Source: Deltaproteobacteria bacterium (GTDB lineage: Bacteria > Myxococcota_A > UBA9042 > PHBI01). Taken from it: 64,000 nt of DNA. Below are positions 1-7,875 of this stretch, in pieces. A model generated the notes under the pieces. That model worked only from the letters and a program-made list of their open reading frames with translations, did not search any database and was not told the DNA's origin. The position numbers and the translations under genes are program-made. Within the stretch, counting starts at the first letter, position 1. Each line of letters opens with the position of its first letter. Location: assembly GCA_020632715.1 (NCBI GenBank), contig JACKFA010000004.1, positions 744,001 to 808,000 of the forward strand. Reading direction: 5' to 3'.

Positions 1-1127
1 TGCTTCGTGACGAGGTGATCGCCCTGCGCGGCGAGGGCGCGGATGGCCGTCGGGGCCGTGTAGAACACGGTGATCTTGTGGCGCTCGACCATGTCCCAGT
101 AGCGCCCGGCGTCCGGGTACGTGGGGATGGACTCGAACATGACGGTGGTCGCGCCGTTCGCGAGCGGCCCGTAGACGATGTAGCTGTGCCCCGTGATCCA
201 GCCGACGTCGGCGACGCAGGCGTAGACGTCGAACTCACGGAGATCGAAGACGATCTGGTGCGTGTAGGCGGTGTAGGTGAGGTAGCCGCCGCAGGTGTGG
301 ACGATCCCCTTCGGCTTCCCGGTGGAGCCCGAGGTGTAGAGGATGAAGAGCGGGTCCTCGGCGCCCCCGATGACGGCGGGGCAGTCGTCCGAGGCGGCGC
401 CGACGGCGTCGTGCCACCAGACGTCGCGCGCGTCGTTCCAGCCGACGTCGCCGCCGGTGCGGCGGTAGACGAGCACGTGCCGGACGCCGTGCTCGCCCTC
501 GAGGGCCTGGTCGACGACGGCCTTGAGCGGGATGCTCTTGCCGCCGCGCTTGCCCTCGTCCTGCGTGATGACGAGCTCGGCGCCGCAGTCGCGGACGCGG
601 TCGCGCACGGCCTCGGCCGAGAAGCCGCCGAAGACGACGCTGTGGATGGCGCCGAGGCGCGCGCACGCGAGCATCGCGATGGCGGCCTCGGGGACCATGC
701 CCATGTAGATGATGACGCGCTCGCCCTTGCGCACGCCGAGCGCCTTGAGCGCGTTCGCGGCCTTCGACACCTCGCGGTGGAGCTCGCGGTAGGTGAGCTT
801 CCGCGTGTCGCCGGGCTCGTCGCCCTCCCAGAGGATCGCGGTCTTGTTGGCGCGGATCGCGAGGTGCTGGTCGAGGCAGGTCTCGGTGATGTTGAGCTCG
901 CCGTCGGCGAACCAGGAGATCGGCCCGTCCTCGATGGTGTGATAGCTGCCGACGAGGCCCTCGCTGGGCTCCTTCCGCCACTTCACGCGCTTCCTGGCGA
1001 CGTCGAGCCAGAAGCCCTCGGGGTCGTTCTGGGCGCGCGCGTACTCCTCGCGGTACTGATGCAGGTCCTTGATGGGGCTCTCGGAGCCGGACTTCACCCG
1101 GTCGGGCACGGCGTACATCTCGCTCAT
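1..1127 (-). CDS. acs: acetyl-CoA synthetase, N-terminal 375 residues (3' end outside window)
   Basis: Makes acetyl-CoA from acetate, ATP and CoA in the cytoplasm through an acetyl-AMP intermediate. The visible part begins MSEMYAVPDRV and carries the N-terminal acetyl-CoA synthetase cap (IKDLHQYREEY, FADGELN), the motif FGGFSAEAVRDR, and the AMP-binding P-loop YTSGSTGKPKG near residue 265. It then has the HTCGGYL and DVGWITGHSYIVYGPL stretches typical of Acs rather than other acyl-CoA ligases. The family is about 650 aa, so about 270 residues, including the acetylatable lysine region, lie beyond base 1. The ATG at 1125-1127 is preceded by a good GAGGAGCG ribosome site. It is the first gene of its transcript, with a 94-bp gap upstream to the next gene on the same strand. 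Identification is firm. Confidence 0.95.
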   Translation of the reverse strand, partial: MSEMYAVPDRVKSGSESPIKDLHQYREEYARAQNDPEGFWLDVARKRVKWRKEPSEGLVGSYHTIEDGPISWFADGELNITETCLDQHLAIRANKTAILWEGDEPGDTRKLTYRELHREVSKAANALKALGVRKGERVIIYMGMVPEAAIAMLACARLGAIHSVVFGGFSAEAVRDRVRDCGAELVITQDEGKRGGKSIPLKAVVDQALEGEHGVRHVLVYRRTGGDVGWNDARDVWWHDAVGAASDDCPAVIGGAEDPLFILYTSGSTGKPKGIVHTCGGYLTYTAYTHQIVFDLREFDVYACVADVGWITGHSYIVYGPLANGATTVMFESIPTYPDAGRYWDMVERHKITVFYTAPTAIRALAAQGDHLVTK

Positions 1128-1221
1128 GGGGCGCTCCTCGACGGCATCGCGCGTGACGGAAGGTGAGATGCTAGCGCGCTGCGCCTCGCGCGTCGAGCCG
1201 CGCCCGGGGCTGGCGCGGGCG

Positions 1222-2529
1222 CTACTCGCCCGAGCTGTCGACGGCCCGCCGGAAGTCGTCGGCGATGGCGCGGTCGAGCGGCCGCCAGCGGCCCTTGTCG
1301 GTCTTGCGCTCGGCCTCGCCCGGGGCGAGCTGGAGGCTCGTCACGTGGCGTCCGGCGGCCGTGAAGACGTGCGCGCGGCTCTTCGGGCCGAGGACGATGA
1401 TGGTCTCGCGGTGGGTGTCGCGGAGGAGGCGCCCGTCGCCGGCGGATCTCGCGTCGGCGAGGGCGACGCCGGTCGGGCGCTCGCCGCTCTGGTGGCGGCT
1501 CGCGGCGTGCTGCGTGCGGTAGCTGCGCACCTTCCAGACCCGGTTCACGTCGGCGCGCAGGCGGGAGAGGATCTGCCGGACGAGCTCGTCGCGGTCGAGC
1601 TTCTCGCCGCGTCGCCCCGCTTGCGCGACGCGCTTGCCGAGCGCGTCGACGCGCTGGCGCGCGGCGCGGAGGATCTGCCGGAACGCCTCGGCGGGGGAGC
1701 GCGCGTCGGCGTCGGCCGCGGCGAACGCGATGTCGATCGGCATGAGGCCGAGGGCGTTGAAGCGCAGCCGGTGGCGCTCGGTGCCCTGGGTGGTCTCGAC
1801 GATCTGGAGCGTCAGCGCGACGCGATCGCCGTCCGGGCGCTGCGGGTCGAGGTTGCGCGGGAGGAGGCCGAGGGCGACCTGGCCGAGCACGGCGTAGGCG
1901 AGGCTGCCGCGACCGAACTCGGGGAGGAGCTCGGTGGACAGCTCGTCGCCGCGCTGCACGATCGCGATGACCTCGGGCGGCTCGGCCCAGAGGCGGTCGA
2001 CGCGCGGCTCCTTCCGGGCGAGGCACACGTTCGGGAACGTCTCCCACATGGGCTTGCCGTTCGCGGCGAAGCCCGCGAAGACGTGCGTCGGGCCGGGCGG
2101 GCGCGAGTAGGACGACTCGGCGGAGTCGGTGAAGAAGTCGTAGACGTGGCCCTCGCGGAAGGCGCTCGCGCCGCGGATGGCGTCGCCGAGGCGGTCGCGG
2201 AGGCTCGCGACGAGGCCCTGGGCGGCGTCGCCGAGGGGCTGGCCGTCGAGGGGGACGTCGAGGGCGAGCTGCAGGGTCTCGATGGGGAGGCGCCCGGTCT
2301 CGCCGGCCTCGGCGGCGACGGCGCGCGCGAGGTCGCGGAGGGCGCCGAGGGCGCGGCGGGCGTGGTCGTCGGCGCTCGCGGGGGCGTCGGGCCGCGCGGG
2401 GGCGGCGTCGGTGGGGCGGCGCTTCGGGCGGCGGCGGCGCTTCTTCTTCGCGGCGGGGGCGCCGTCGGCGGGGCGGTCGGAGGGGGCGGTGCGGCCCTCG
2501 TGCCCGTCCTCCGGCCTGCGCTCGCTCAT
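1222..2529 (-). CDS. hypothetical protein with basic N-terminal tail
   Basis: 435-residue protein I do not recognise. Residues 1-50 are a low-complexity charged and Ala/Pro tail with a basic cluster (AAKKKRRRRPKRRP), which could contact nucleic acid or an acidic partner. The remainder is a soluble alpha/beta protein without membrane segments or signal peptide. It includes an aromatic stretch HVYDFFTDSAESSYSRPP near residue 125 and a helical, Arg/Lys-rich region at about 280-345. The ATG at 2527-2529 was chosen because the open frame extends upstream to 3060 only by reading antisense through the STAS-like gene. It is divergent from that gene, sharing a 117-bp promoter region. Function unknown; the reading frame is well supported by codon use. 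Confidence 0.7.
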   Translation of the reverse strand: MSERRPEDGHEGRTAPSDRPADGAPAAKKKRRRRPKRRPTDAAPARPDAPASADDHARRALGALRDLARAVAAEAGETGRLPIETLQLALDVPLDGQPLGDAAQGLVASLRDRLGDAIRGASAFREGHVYDFFTDSAESSYSRPPGPTHVFAGFAANGKPMWETFPNVCLARKEPRVDRLWAEPPEVIAIVQRGDELSTELLPEFGRGSLAYAVLGQVALGLLPRNLDPQRPDGDRVALTLQIVETTQGTERHRLRFNALGLMPIDIAFAAADADARSPAEAFRQILRAARQRVDALGKRVAQAGRRGEKLDRDELVRQILSRLRADVNRVWKVRSYRTQHAASRHQSGERPTGVALADARSAGDGRLLRDTHRETIIVLGPKSRAHVFTAAGRHVTSLQLAPGEAERKTDKGRWRPLDRAIADDFRRAVDSSGE

Positions 2530-2646
2530 GACGACTTCCCCAGCGCGCCCGCGTCCCGATGCGGGCGCCGATTCCGCAATGTAGACCCGATGGGGGCGGT
2601 TTGAAAGGGTCGACGCCGACGGCGGAACCGGGATAGGCTCCGCTCC

Positions 2647-3066
2647 GTGACCCCGGAGCCCCAGCGCAAGGCGCCCACGGCGCCCGCGAGCGACGTGCGC
2701 GAGACGCGCGCCGCGAGCGTGTGGGCGGACGCGCGCGGGATCCACCACGTGCGGATGAAGGCGGTCGGGCGGTTCACGCTCGACGACGCGCGGGCGCTCC
2801 ACGTGCTGCGGACCGAGCTCTCGGGCGGGCGGCCGACGCCGCTGCTCGTGGACATCGGCGCCGGCACGATGCCGACGGCCGACGCGCGGGCGTTCGGGCG
2901 CACGGCGGAGGCGGTGGCGCTCACGCGGGCGCTGGCGCTGGTGTCGCCGTCGCGGGCCATCCGCCTCCTCGGGAACGCGGCGCTGAGCCTGTTCCGGGGC
3001 ACCTACCCGACGCGGATCTTCTCGGACGAGGGGCTCGCCCTCGCCTGGTTGGAGGAGCATCGATGA
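2647..3066 (+). CDS. STAS/SpoIIAA-like (DUF7793-type) protein
   Basis: 139-residue soluble protein starting at GTG. The layout is that of the small STAS-like proteins common in Myxococcota. A first strand pair (IHHVRMKAVGRFTLDDARAL) is followed by PTPLLVDIGAGTMPTADARA, where anti-sigma antagonist folds carry their regulatory loop. It ends with the hydrophobic strand ALALVSPSRAIRLLGN and the tail TRIFSDEGLALAWLEEHR. The sequence ADARAF follows the loop, and no serine sits at the classic phosphorylation position, so SpoIIAA-type switching is not evident. The stop overlaps the start of the acylphosphatase gene (ATGA), implying translational coupling. Family assignment is from overall pattern; the partner is unknown. 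Confidence 0.6.
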   Translation: MTPEPQRKAPTAPASDVRETRAASVWADARGIHHVRMKAVGRFTLDDARALHVLRTELSGGRPTPLLVDIGAGTMPTADARAFGRTAEAVALTRALALVSPSRAIRLLGNAALSLFRGTYPTRIFSDEGLALAWLEEHR

Positions 3067-3341
3067 GCCTCGAGCGCGCGGACTTCCGCATCACCGGCCT
3101 CGTCCAGGGCGTGCACTTCCGCGAGACCGTGCGCGGCGCGGCCCACGAGCTCGGCCTCGCGGGGTGGATCCGGAACCGCCCGGACGGGAGCGTCGACGGC
3201 GCCATCGAGGGCCCGAAGCACGCCATCGACGAGCTGCTCGCCCTCTGCGAGAAGGGGCCGCCCGCGGCCCGCGTGCAGGAGGTCGTGGTCGACTGGCGCG
3301 CCCCCGAGGGGATGCACCCGCCGTTCGTCATCCGGCGCTGA
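3063..3341 (+). CDS. acyP: acylphosphatase
   Basis: 92-residue acylphosphatase, the usual family length, hydrolysing acyl phosphates such as acetyl phosphate or carbamoyl phosphate in the cytosol. The signature phosphate cradle GLVQGVHFRET (residues 12-22) contains the catalytic Arg20, and the second signature GWIRNRPDGSVDG contains the catalytic Asn38. The only deviation in the first signature is His18 where Gly or another small residue is common. The ATG lies inside the stop codon of the preceding STAS-like gene, so the two are translationally coupled. It ends 15 bp before the convergent DNA glycosylase gene. Confidence 0.92.
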   Translation: MSLERADFRITGLVQGVHFRETVRGAAHELGLAGWIRNRPDGSVDGAIEGPKHAIDELLALCEKGPPAARVQEVVVDWRAPEGMHPPFVIRR

Positions 3342-3356
3342 CGGGCCGGCCGGGGC

Positions 3357-4478
3357 TCAGAGCAGCCTGGAGTGGCGCGCGAGCGCCGCGTCGAACGCGC
3401 GCTTCGAGAACTTCACGCCCTTCTCCTTCCAGAGGTTCTTCGCGACGACGCGCCCGTCCTCGACGGCCGGCTCGAAGCGCCCGACGAGGCGCCCCTCGTG
3501 GAGCAGCGGGCAGACGTACCAGCCCCAGCGGCGCTTCTCGGCCGGCTTGTACACCTCCCAGACGTAGTCGAAGCCGAACGCGTGCTTCACGAGCGCGCGG
3601 TCCCAGATCAGCGGGTCGAGGGGGCCGAGGATCCGCATCCGGCCGTCGTCTTCGGGGAACACGCGGTCGCGGAAGCCGGCGGGCGCGAGGTACTCGCGGC
3701 GCTTCCCCGCGACGACCACGAGCTCGAGCTCGCCCGCCGCGAGGAGCTCGTCCGGCACGGGGCCGTTGCGATCGTTGTAGAGCGTCGACCACCACGGCCC
3801 GCCCGCGCGCGACAGGAGGCCCGCCGCCTCCACGCGCTCGCGGAGCGCCCAGCGCACGAAGTCGCCCTCGGCCTCGGCCGCGTGCGTCGCGAGCTGCCGC
3901 TCGGGCACGTCGTAGAGCCGCTGCCGCCCGCCCGAGCGCCCGCAGGTCACGACCTGACAGCGCGTCCAGAGCACCTCGATCGCCATGCTCGCGGCCTTCG
4001 CGGTGCCCTTCCAGCCGCTCCAGTCGATGGGCTCGACGGCGCCGTGGTCGGAGAGGTCGGCCGTCGTCAGCGGGCCGTGCGCCCGCACCTCGTGGAGCAC
4101 GCGCTCGAGGATCCCCTCGGGCAGGCGCCGCTGCCGGTCCCCCGACCGCCACCACGGCGTCGCCACCGCCTGGTCGCGGTAGTACGGGAACGCCTCGGGC
4201 GGGAGCAGGCAGCGCTCCTTCGCGAAGTGCTCGAAGCCGCCGCCCGGGAAGAGGTGGCGGTAGAGGTCGCCGCGCCGGAGCCCGTCGAGCCGCGCCATCG
4301 CGACGAGGTCGGCGTTGGTGCCGATGACGTCGAGCGGATCGAGCTGGATGCAGCGGAGCTCGCGGAGGAGCGCGCGCGCGGCGTCCTCGCCGGCCGGGCG
4401 GCTCGCGCGGAGGCCCGTCTGGCCGATGAGGTAGGCGCGCGCCTCGTCCGGCGTCAGCGTCGTGACCGGGTGGCTCAT
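3357..4478 (-). CDS. YcaQ/AlkX-family DNA glycosylase (winged-helix, HTH_42)
   Basis: 373-residue member of the winged-helix YcaQ family, DNA glycosylases that act on bulky N-alkylated bases and interstrand crosslinks. Diagnostic segments are LRCIQLDPLDVIGTNADLV near the N-terminus, ERCLLPPEAFPYYRDQ, the HGPLTTADL wing, and the C-terminal RRWGWYVCPLLHEGRLVGRF. The presumed active-site triplet is Gln45-Leu46-Asp47 (QLD), which as I recall is the form in E. coli YcaQ/AlkX rather than the QxQ of antibiotic self-resistance AlkZ enzymes. I start at ATG 4476-4478 (MSHPVTTL); a TTG twelve codons upstream (4514) is possible. It stands alone, with a different kind of gene on either side. Confidence 0.85.
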   Translation of the reverse strand: MSHPVTTLTPDEARAYLIGQTGLRASRPAGEDAARALLRELRCIQLDPLDVIGTNADLVAMARLDGLRRGDLYRHLFPGGGFEHFAKERCLLPPEAFPYYRDQAVATPWWRSGDRQRRLPEGILERVLHEVRAHGPLTTADLSDHGAVEPIDWSGWKGTAKAASMAIEVLWTRCQVVTCGRSGGRQRLYDVPERQLATHAAEAEGDFVRWALRERVEAAGLLSRAGGPWWSTLYNDRNGPVPDELLAAGELELVVVAGKRREYLAPAGFRDRVFPEDDGRMRILGPLDPLIWDRALVKHAFGFDYVWEVYKPAEKRRWGWYVCPLLHEGRLVGRFEPAVEDGRVVAKNLWKEKGVKFSKRAFDAALARHSRLL

Positions 4479-4525
4479 TTGTTCAGTGGTGCCACACCGG
4501 CCACGCGCTGACAAGCGCGCCGCGA

Positions 4526-5431
4526 CTACTCGTAGCCGTAGTCGTCGTCCGCGGCCTCATCGCCCGCGGGCGCCCCGTCCGGGCCCGGCGCGCTCGGCGT
4601 CGCCGAGGCGGCGTCCCCGTCGGAGGCCGACGCGAGCTGCGCGATCGCCCCCGCCGCCCCCACCGGGACGAGCGCCACGGCGCCCGCCACCGCGAGCCCG
4701 ACCAGCGGCCGCCGCGCCCGCGCGCCGAGCGACCGCGCGAGCAGCACCGCCAGCGGGGCCACCGCGAGCACCGCCCACGCGAGCGGCGGGAGCTCCGCGT
4801 AGAGCCCGCCCGTCGCGACGAGGAGCCCGTAGGCGATCCCCACCGCCGGCCCGAGCGCCGGGAGCGGCACCCGCCCGAACGGCGTCAGCGCCAGCAAGAA
4901 GAGCGCCCCGAGGCCGGCGGCGACGGCGCCCGCGAGCTGCGCGCCGAAGAGCGTGCCCGAGAGCCCGAGCGCGCCGGCCATCCCGGCGAACACCAGCGCC
5001 AGCGCGAGGAGCCCCGCGCGCCCGGCCTGCGGCTCGGCCGCCACCGTCGCGCGCTCGGCCGCGAGCCCCGTGAGCGCGGTCGCCGCCAGCGCGAGCGCCG
5101 TCTCGCCGGCCGAGAACGCGTGCGCCGCGAGCGGCGCCACGAGGAGCCACGCGCTCCCGAGGAGCGCCACGACCACCGCCGCGAGGCGCGCGGCCGGGGC
5201 GCGGTCGGCCGGCCAGAGGCCGAGGACACCGCCCGCGAGGGCGACCCAGGGCGCCCAGTGGGTCGCGTCGACCGGCGGGAAGCCCTGCCAGCCGAGGAGC
5301 AGCAGGTACGTCGTCAGGAGGCCACCCGCGACGCCCACGCCCGCGAGCCGCCCGCGGGACACGGCGGCGAGCAGCAGCGCGACGGCCCCGGGGGCGACCG
5401 CGCTCTTCAGGAGGAGCCCGACGACGTCCAT
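4526..5431 (-). CDS. integral membrane protein with acidic C-terminal tail
   Basis: 301-residue polytopic membrane protein with roughly nine or ten hydrophobic helices. It starts at MDVVGLLLKSAVAPGAVALLLAAV and is almost entirely Ala/Leu/Val-rich segments. One periplasmic or loop segment holds GWQGFPPVDATHWAPW. The last 35 residues are hydrophilic and acidic, ending DEAADDDYGYE. No catalytic or transport signature is visible, so I assign no function. Its ATG (5429-5431) sits 5 bp downstream of the yceI-like stop, so the two are almost certainly one operon. This links the protein to whatever lipid or isoprenoid the YceI protein handles (inference). Confidence 0.7.
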   Translation of the reverse strand: MDVVGLLLKSAVAPGAVALLLAAVSRGRLAGVGVAGGLLTTYLLLLGWQGFPPVDATHWAPWVALAGGVLGLWPADRAPAARLAAVVVALLGSAWLLVAPLAAHAFSAGETALALAATALTGLAAERATVAAEPQAGRAGLLALALVFAGMAGALGLSGTLFGAQLAGAVAAGLGALFLLALTPFGRVPLPALGPAVGIAYGLLVATGGLYAELPPLAWAVLAVAPLAVLLARSLGARARRPLVGLAVAGAVALVPVGAAGAIAQLASASDGDAASATPSAPGPDGAPAGDEAADDDYGYE

Positions 5432-5436
5432 GGCGC

Positions 5437-6021
5437 CTACTCCTTCACGGCCTCGAACGCGACGATGAGCGTCACGTCCTTGCCGAGCCCCTCCGGCATG
5501 TACGACACGCCGTAGTCGAGGCGGTTCACGGTGAAGCTCCCCTCGAAGCCGACGCGCTCGCCGCCCCACGGGTCCTTGCCCTCGCCGGTCTTCTTCGCGG
5601 TGAAGGTGATCGTCTTCGTGACGCCCTTCATCGTGAGGTCGGCCGTGACCTCGAAGGTGTCCTTCGCGCCGGGCTTCACGGCGGTGCTCTTGAGCGTGAT
5701 GGTCGGGAACTGCTTCGTGTTGAAGAAGTCCGGGCTCTTCAGGTGCGTGTCGCGCTTCTTGTCCGCCGTGAAGACGCTGTCGGCGTCGACCGTGATGGTG
5801 AAGGCGCTCTTGTCCGGCGCGGCCGCGTCCCAGGCGACGCTGCCGTCGACCTTGTTGAAGCGGCCATAGAACGTGCCGATCCCGAGGTGCGACGCCTTGA
5901 AGATGACGCTCGTGTGGGCGTTGTCGACCTTGTAGCTCGCGGCCGACGCGGCCCCGCCGAGGCCGGCGAGCAGGAGGCCCGCGGCGAGCGCGGTCGTGAT
6001 GAGGGTCTTGATGCTGCGCAT
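5437..6021 (-). CDS. YceI-family periplasmic lipid/isoprenoid-binding protein
   Basis: 194-residue exported lipocalin-like protein. A signal peptide occupies about residues 1-28 (hydrophobic core TALAAGLLLAGLGG, cleavage near ASAA). The mature chain begins SYKVDNAHTSVIFKASHLGIGTFYGRF, the standard YceI opening. It continues with HLKSPDFFNTKQFPTITLKS and the closing FTVNRLDYGVSYMPEGLGKDV. Family members bind long polyisoprenoids or other amphiphiles in the barrel; some accompany cytochrome b561 partners. Here the partner, 5 bp downstream, is an unrelated polytopic membrane protein. The ATG at 6019-6021 is preceded by a GGGAGACGAGAC ribosome site. Confidence 0.93.
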   Translation of the reverse strand: MRSIKTLITTALAAGLLLAGLGGAASAASYKVDNAHTSVIFKASHLGIGTFYGRFNKVDGSVAWDAAAPDKSAFTITVDADSVFTADKKRDTHLKSPDFFNTKQFPTITLKSTAVKPGAKDTFEVTADLTMKGVTKTITFTAKKTGEGKDPWGGERVGFEGSFTVNRLDYGVSYMPEGLGKDVTLIVAFEAVKE

Positions 6022-6111
6022 GTCTCGTCTCCCTGTCCTCGTCCCCGAGGCTTGCGGTGAGGCGAGAACGTAGCGCTCAACGCGGCGTGCACAACGGGCG
6101 CCGATTTCCCA

Positions 6112-7059
6112 TCACCGTTTCCCCTGGGAAACGATGGCCGGGGCGGCCGCCGCGACCGGCTCACCGCGGAAGAGGTCGACCTCGCGCGCCCGCTCGACGA
6201 GGGCGTCGATGAAGAGGCGCACCTTCGGCGCGAGGAGGTGACCGCGCGGGTAGACGGCGAAGGCCGCCATGAAGCCGGCGCCCCAGTCGGGGAGGACGGG
6301 CACGAGGCGCCCCTCGCGGACGGCGTCGGCGATGAGGAACCAGGGCATGACGCCGAGGCCGCGGCCGGCGACGAGGACGTCGCGGATCACCTCGCCGTTG
6401 TTGCTGATGAAGGCGCCGCCCATCTTGACGCTCACGCGCTCCGTGTCGCGGAGGAGCACGAGGCGGTCGGGGTTGGCGATGAGCGAGTAGCGCACGAACT
6501 CGTGGGCGGCGAGCTCGTCGGGGTGCTGTGGGACGCCGCGCCGCGCGAGGTACGAGGGCGCGGCGACCACGGCGGAGCGCACCGGCGAGAGCTGGCGCGC
6601 CACGAGCGAGGAGTCCGCGAGCCGCCCGACGCGCACGGCGACGTCGGTGCGCGTCGCGAGGAGGTCGACGACCTCGTCCTGCACGGTCAGATCGACGACC
6701 ACGTCCGGCCAGCGGGCGGTGAACTCGAGCGCCACGGGCAGCACGAACGAGCTCCCGAGGCCGATCGGGGCGTTCACGCGCAGCGTCCCGCGCGGCTCGT
6801 CGCGCATCGAGCCGAGCTCCTCCTCGGCCCGCCGCGCCTCGGCCACCACCAGCGCGCAGCTCGCGTAGTACGCCTCCCCGGCCTCGGTCAGGCGCAGGCG
6901 CCGCGTCGTGCGCTGCAGCAGCGTCACGCCGAGGCGCGCCTCGAGCGCCGCGACGGCCTTGCTCACGGCGGACTTCGAGAGCCCCACGCGCCGCGCCGCC
7001 GCCGTGAAGCTCCCGGCGTCCACGACCTCCGCGAAGATCCCCATCGCGTTCAGATCCAC
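6112..7059 (-). CDS. LysR-family transcriptional regulator
   Basis: 315-residue LysR-type regulator. The N-terminal winged helix-turn-helix (MDLNAMGIFAEVVDAGSFTA, then GLSKSAVSKAVAALEARLG and RTTRRLRLTEAG) spans residues 1-65. A linker helix and the two-lobed effector domain follow, with PRGTLRVNAPIGLGSSFVLP, DEVVDLLATRTDVAVRVG and a closing FIDALVERAREVD. The GTG at 7057-7059 was chosen because it gives the canonical LysR opening and follows GGGAGGGG. An 8-bp inverted repeat lies at 7083-7112 just upstream and is a plausible autoregulatory site. The YfcG-like GST gene is immediately upstream on the same strand, 82 bp away, and may be a target. Effector unknown. Confidence 0.92.
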   Translation of the reverse strand: MDLNAMGIFAEVVDAGSFTAAARRVGLSKSAVSKAVAALEARLGVTLLQRTTRRLRLTEAGEAYYASCALVVAEARRAEEELGSMRDEPRGTLRVNAPIGLGSSFVLPVALEFTARWPDVVVDLTVQDEVVDLLATRTDVAVRVGRLADSSLVARQLSPVRSAVVAAPSYLARRGVPQHPDELAAHEFVRYSLIANPDRLVLLRDTERVSVKMGGAFISNNGEVIRDVLVAGRGLGVMPWFLIADAVREGRLVPVLPDWGAGFMAAFAVYPRGHLLAPKVRLFIDALVERAREVDLFRGEPVAAAAPAIVSQGKR

Positions 7060-7082
7060 CGCCCCTCCCGGGTCACCTTGGA

Positions 7083-7112
7083 TACAATCGTGCCTCGAAC
7101 GGCGCGATTGTA
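7083..7112. promoter_or_regulatory. inverted repeat in front of the LysR gene, candidate operator
   Basis: Perfect 8-bp arms, TACAATCG at 7083-7090 and CGATTGTA at 7105-7112, separated by 14 bp. The dyad lies 24 bp upstream of the LysR GTG and downstream of the GST stop. It is markedly AT-richer than its surroundings. LysR regulators usually bind partly palindromic sites of this size upstream of their own gene, so autoregulation is the simple reading. Only the repeat itself is observed. Confidence 0.5.
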
Positions 7113-7141
7113 CTCCACGGCGCGGTGATCGTCGCGCCCGT

Positions 7142-7828
7142 TCAGCCGTCGATGAGCCGGAGCGCCGCGCGCGTCTCCTCGGTGAACGGCGCCTTCTGCT
7201 CGACCTCGGGCACGAGCACCTGCCAGCCGCGCTCGACGCCGGGTTGCTCGGCCACCCGCGCGACCCAGCGCGCGAGGTTCGGCCACGCGTCGGCGTGGTC
7301 GGTGCGGACGGAGTCGCCCCGGAGCCACCCGAAGTTCAGGATGTCGGCGACGCTGAACGCGCTCCCCGCGAGCCAGTCGCGCCCCGCGAGGCGCTGCTCG
7401 ACGACCCCGAAGAGCCGCTTCGTCTCGTTCGTGTAGCGCTCGATGGCGTAGGGGATCTTCTCGCTGGCGTACTCGGCGAAGTGGTTCTTCTGCCCGAGCA
7501 TCGGCCCGATGTGCCCGACCTGAAAGCACATCCACTCGAAGACCTCGAGCCGCTCGCGCGCGTCGGTCGGGAGCAGGCGCCCCGTCTTCTCGGCGAGGTA
7601 GAGCAGGATCGCCGCCGACTCGAAGAGCCCGATCGGCTGCCCGCCCGGGCCGTCCGTGTCGATGATCGCCGGGATCTTGTTGTTCGGGGAGAGCCGCAGG
7701 AACTCCGGCGCGAACTGGTCGTTCCGCCGGATGTCGATGAAGTGCCGCTCGTAGGGGAGCTCGAGCACCTCGAGCGCGACCGAGACCTTGCGGCCGTTCG
7801 GGGTCGGGAAGCCGAAGTAGTGGATCAT
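7142..7828 (-). CDS. yfcG: glutathione S-transferase, Nu-class (YfcG-like)
   Basis: 228-residue glutathione transferase with strong resemblance to E. coli YfcG, a disulfide-bond reductase and peroxidase. The N-terminal thioredoxin fold has PTPNGRKVSVALEVL, whose Thr and Asn match the YfcG active-site positions, plus LSPNNKIPAIID with the cis-proline and LFESAAILLYLAEKTG for glutathione binding. The helical domain includes QVGHIGPMLGQKNHFAEYA and PYAIERYTNETKRLFGV. Cytosolic, no signal. It precedes the LysR gene on the same strand (82-bp gap), which suggests joint control in an oxidative or electrophile response (inference). Confidence 0.9.
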   Translation of the reverse strand: MIHYFGFPTPNGRKVSVALEVLELPYERHFIDIRRNDQFAPEFLRLSPNNKIPAIIDTDGPGGQPIGLFESAAILLYLAEKTGRLLPTDARERLEVFEWMCFQVGHIGPMLGQKNHFAEYASEKIPYAIERYTNETKRLFGVVEQRLAGRDWLAGSAFSVADILNFGWLRGDSVRTDHADAWPNLARWVARVAEQPGVERGWQVLVPEVEQKAPFTEETRAALRLIDG

Positions 7829-7875
7829 CGCGATGCCTTCCGTGGGTGTGCCGGCGCGCCGGGAGGGCGCGAGGC

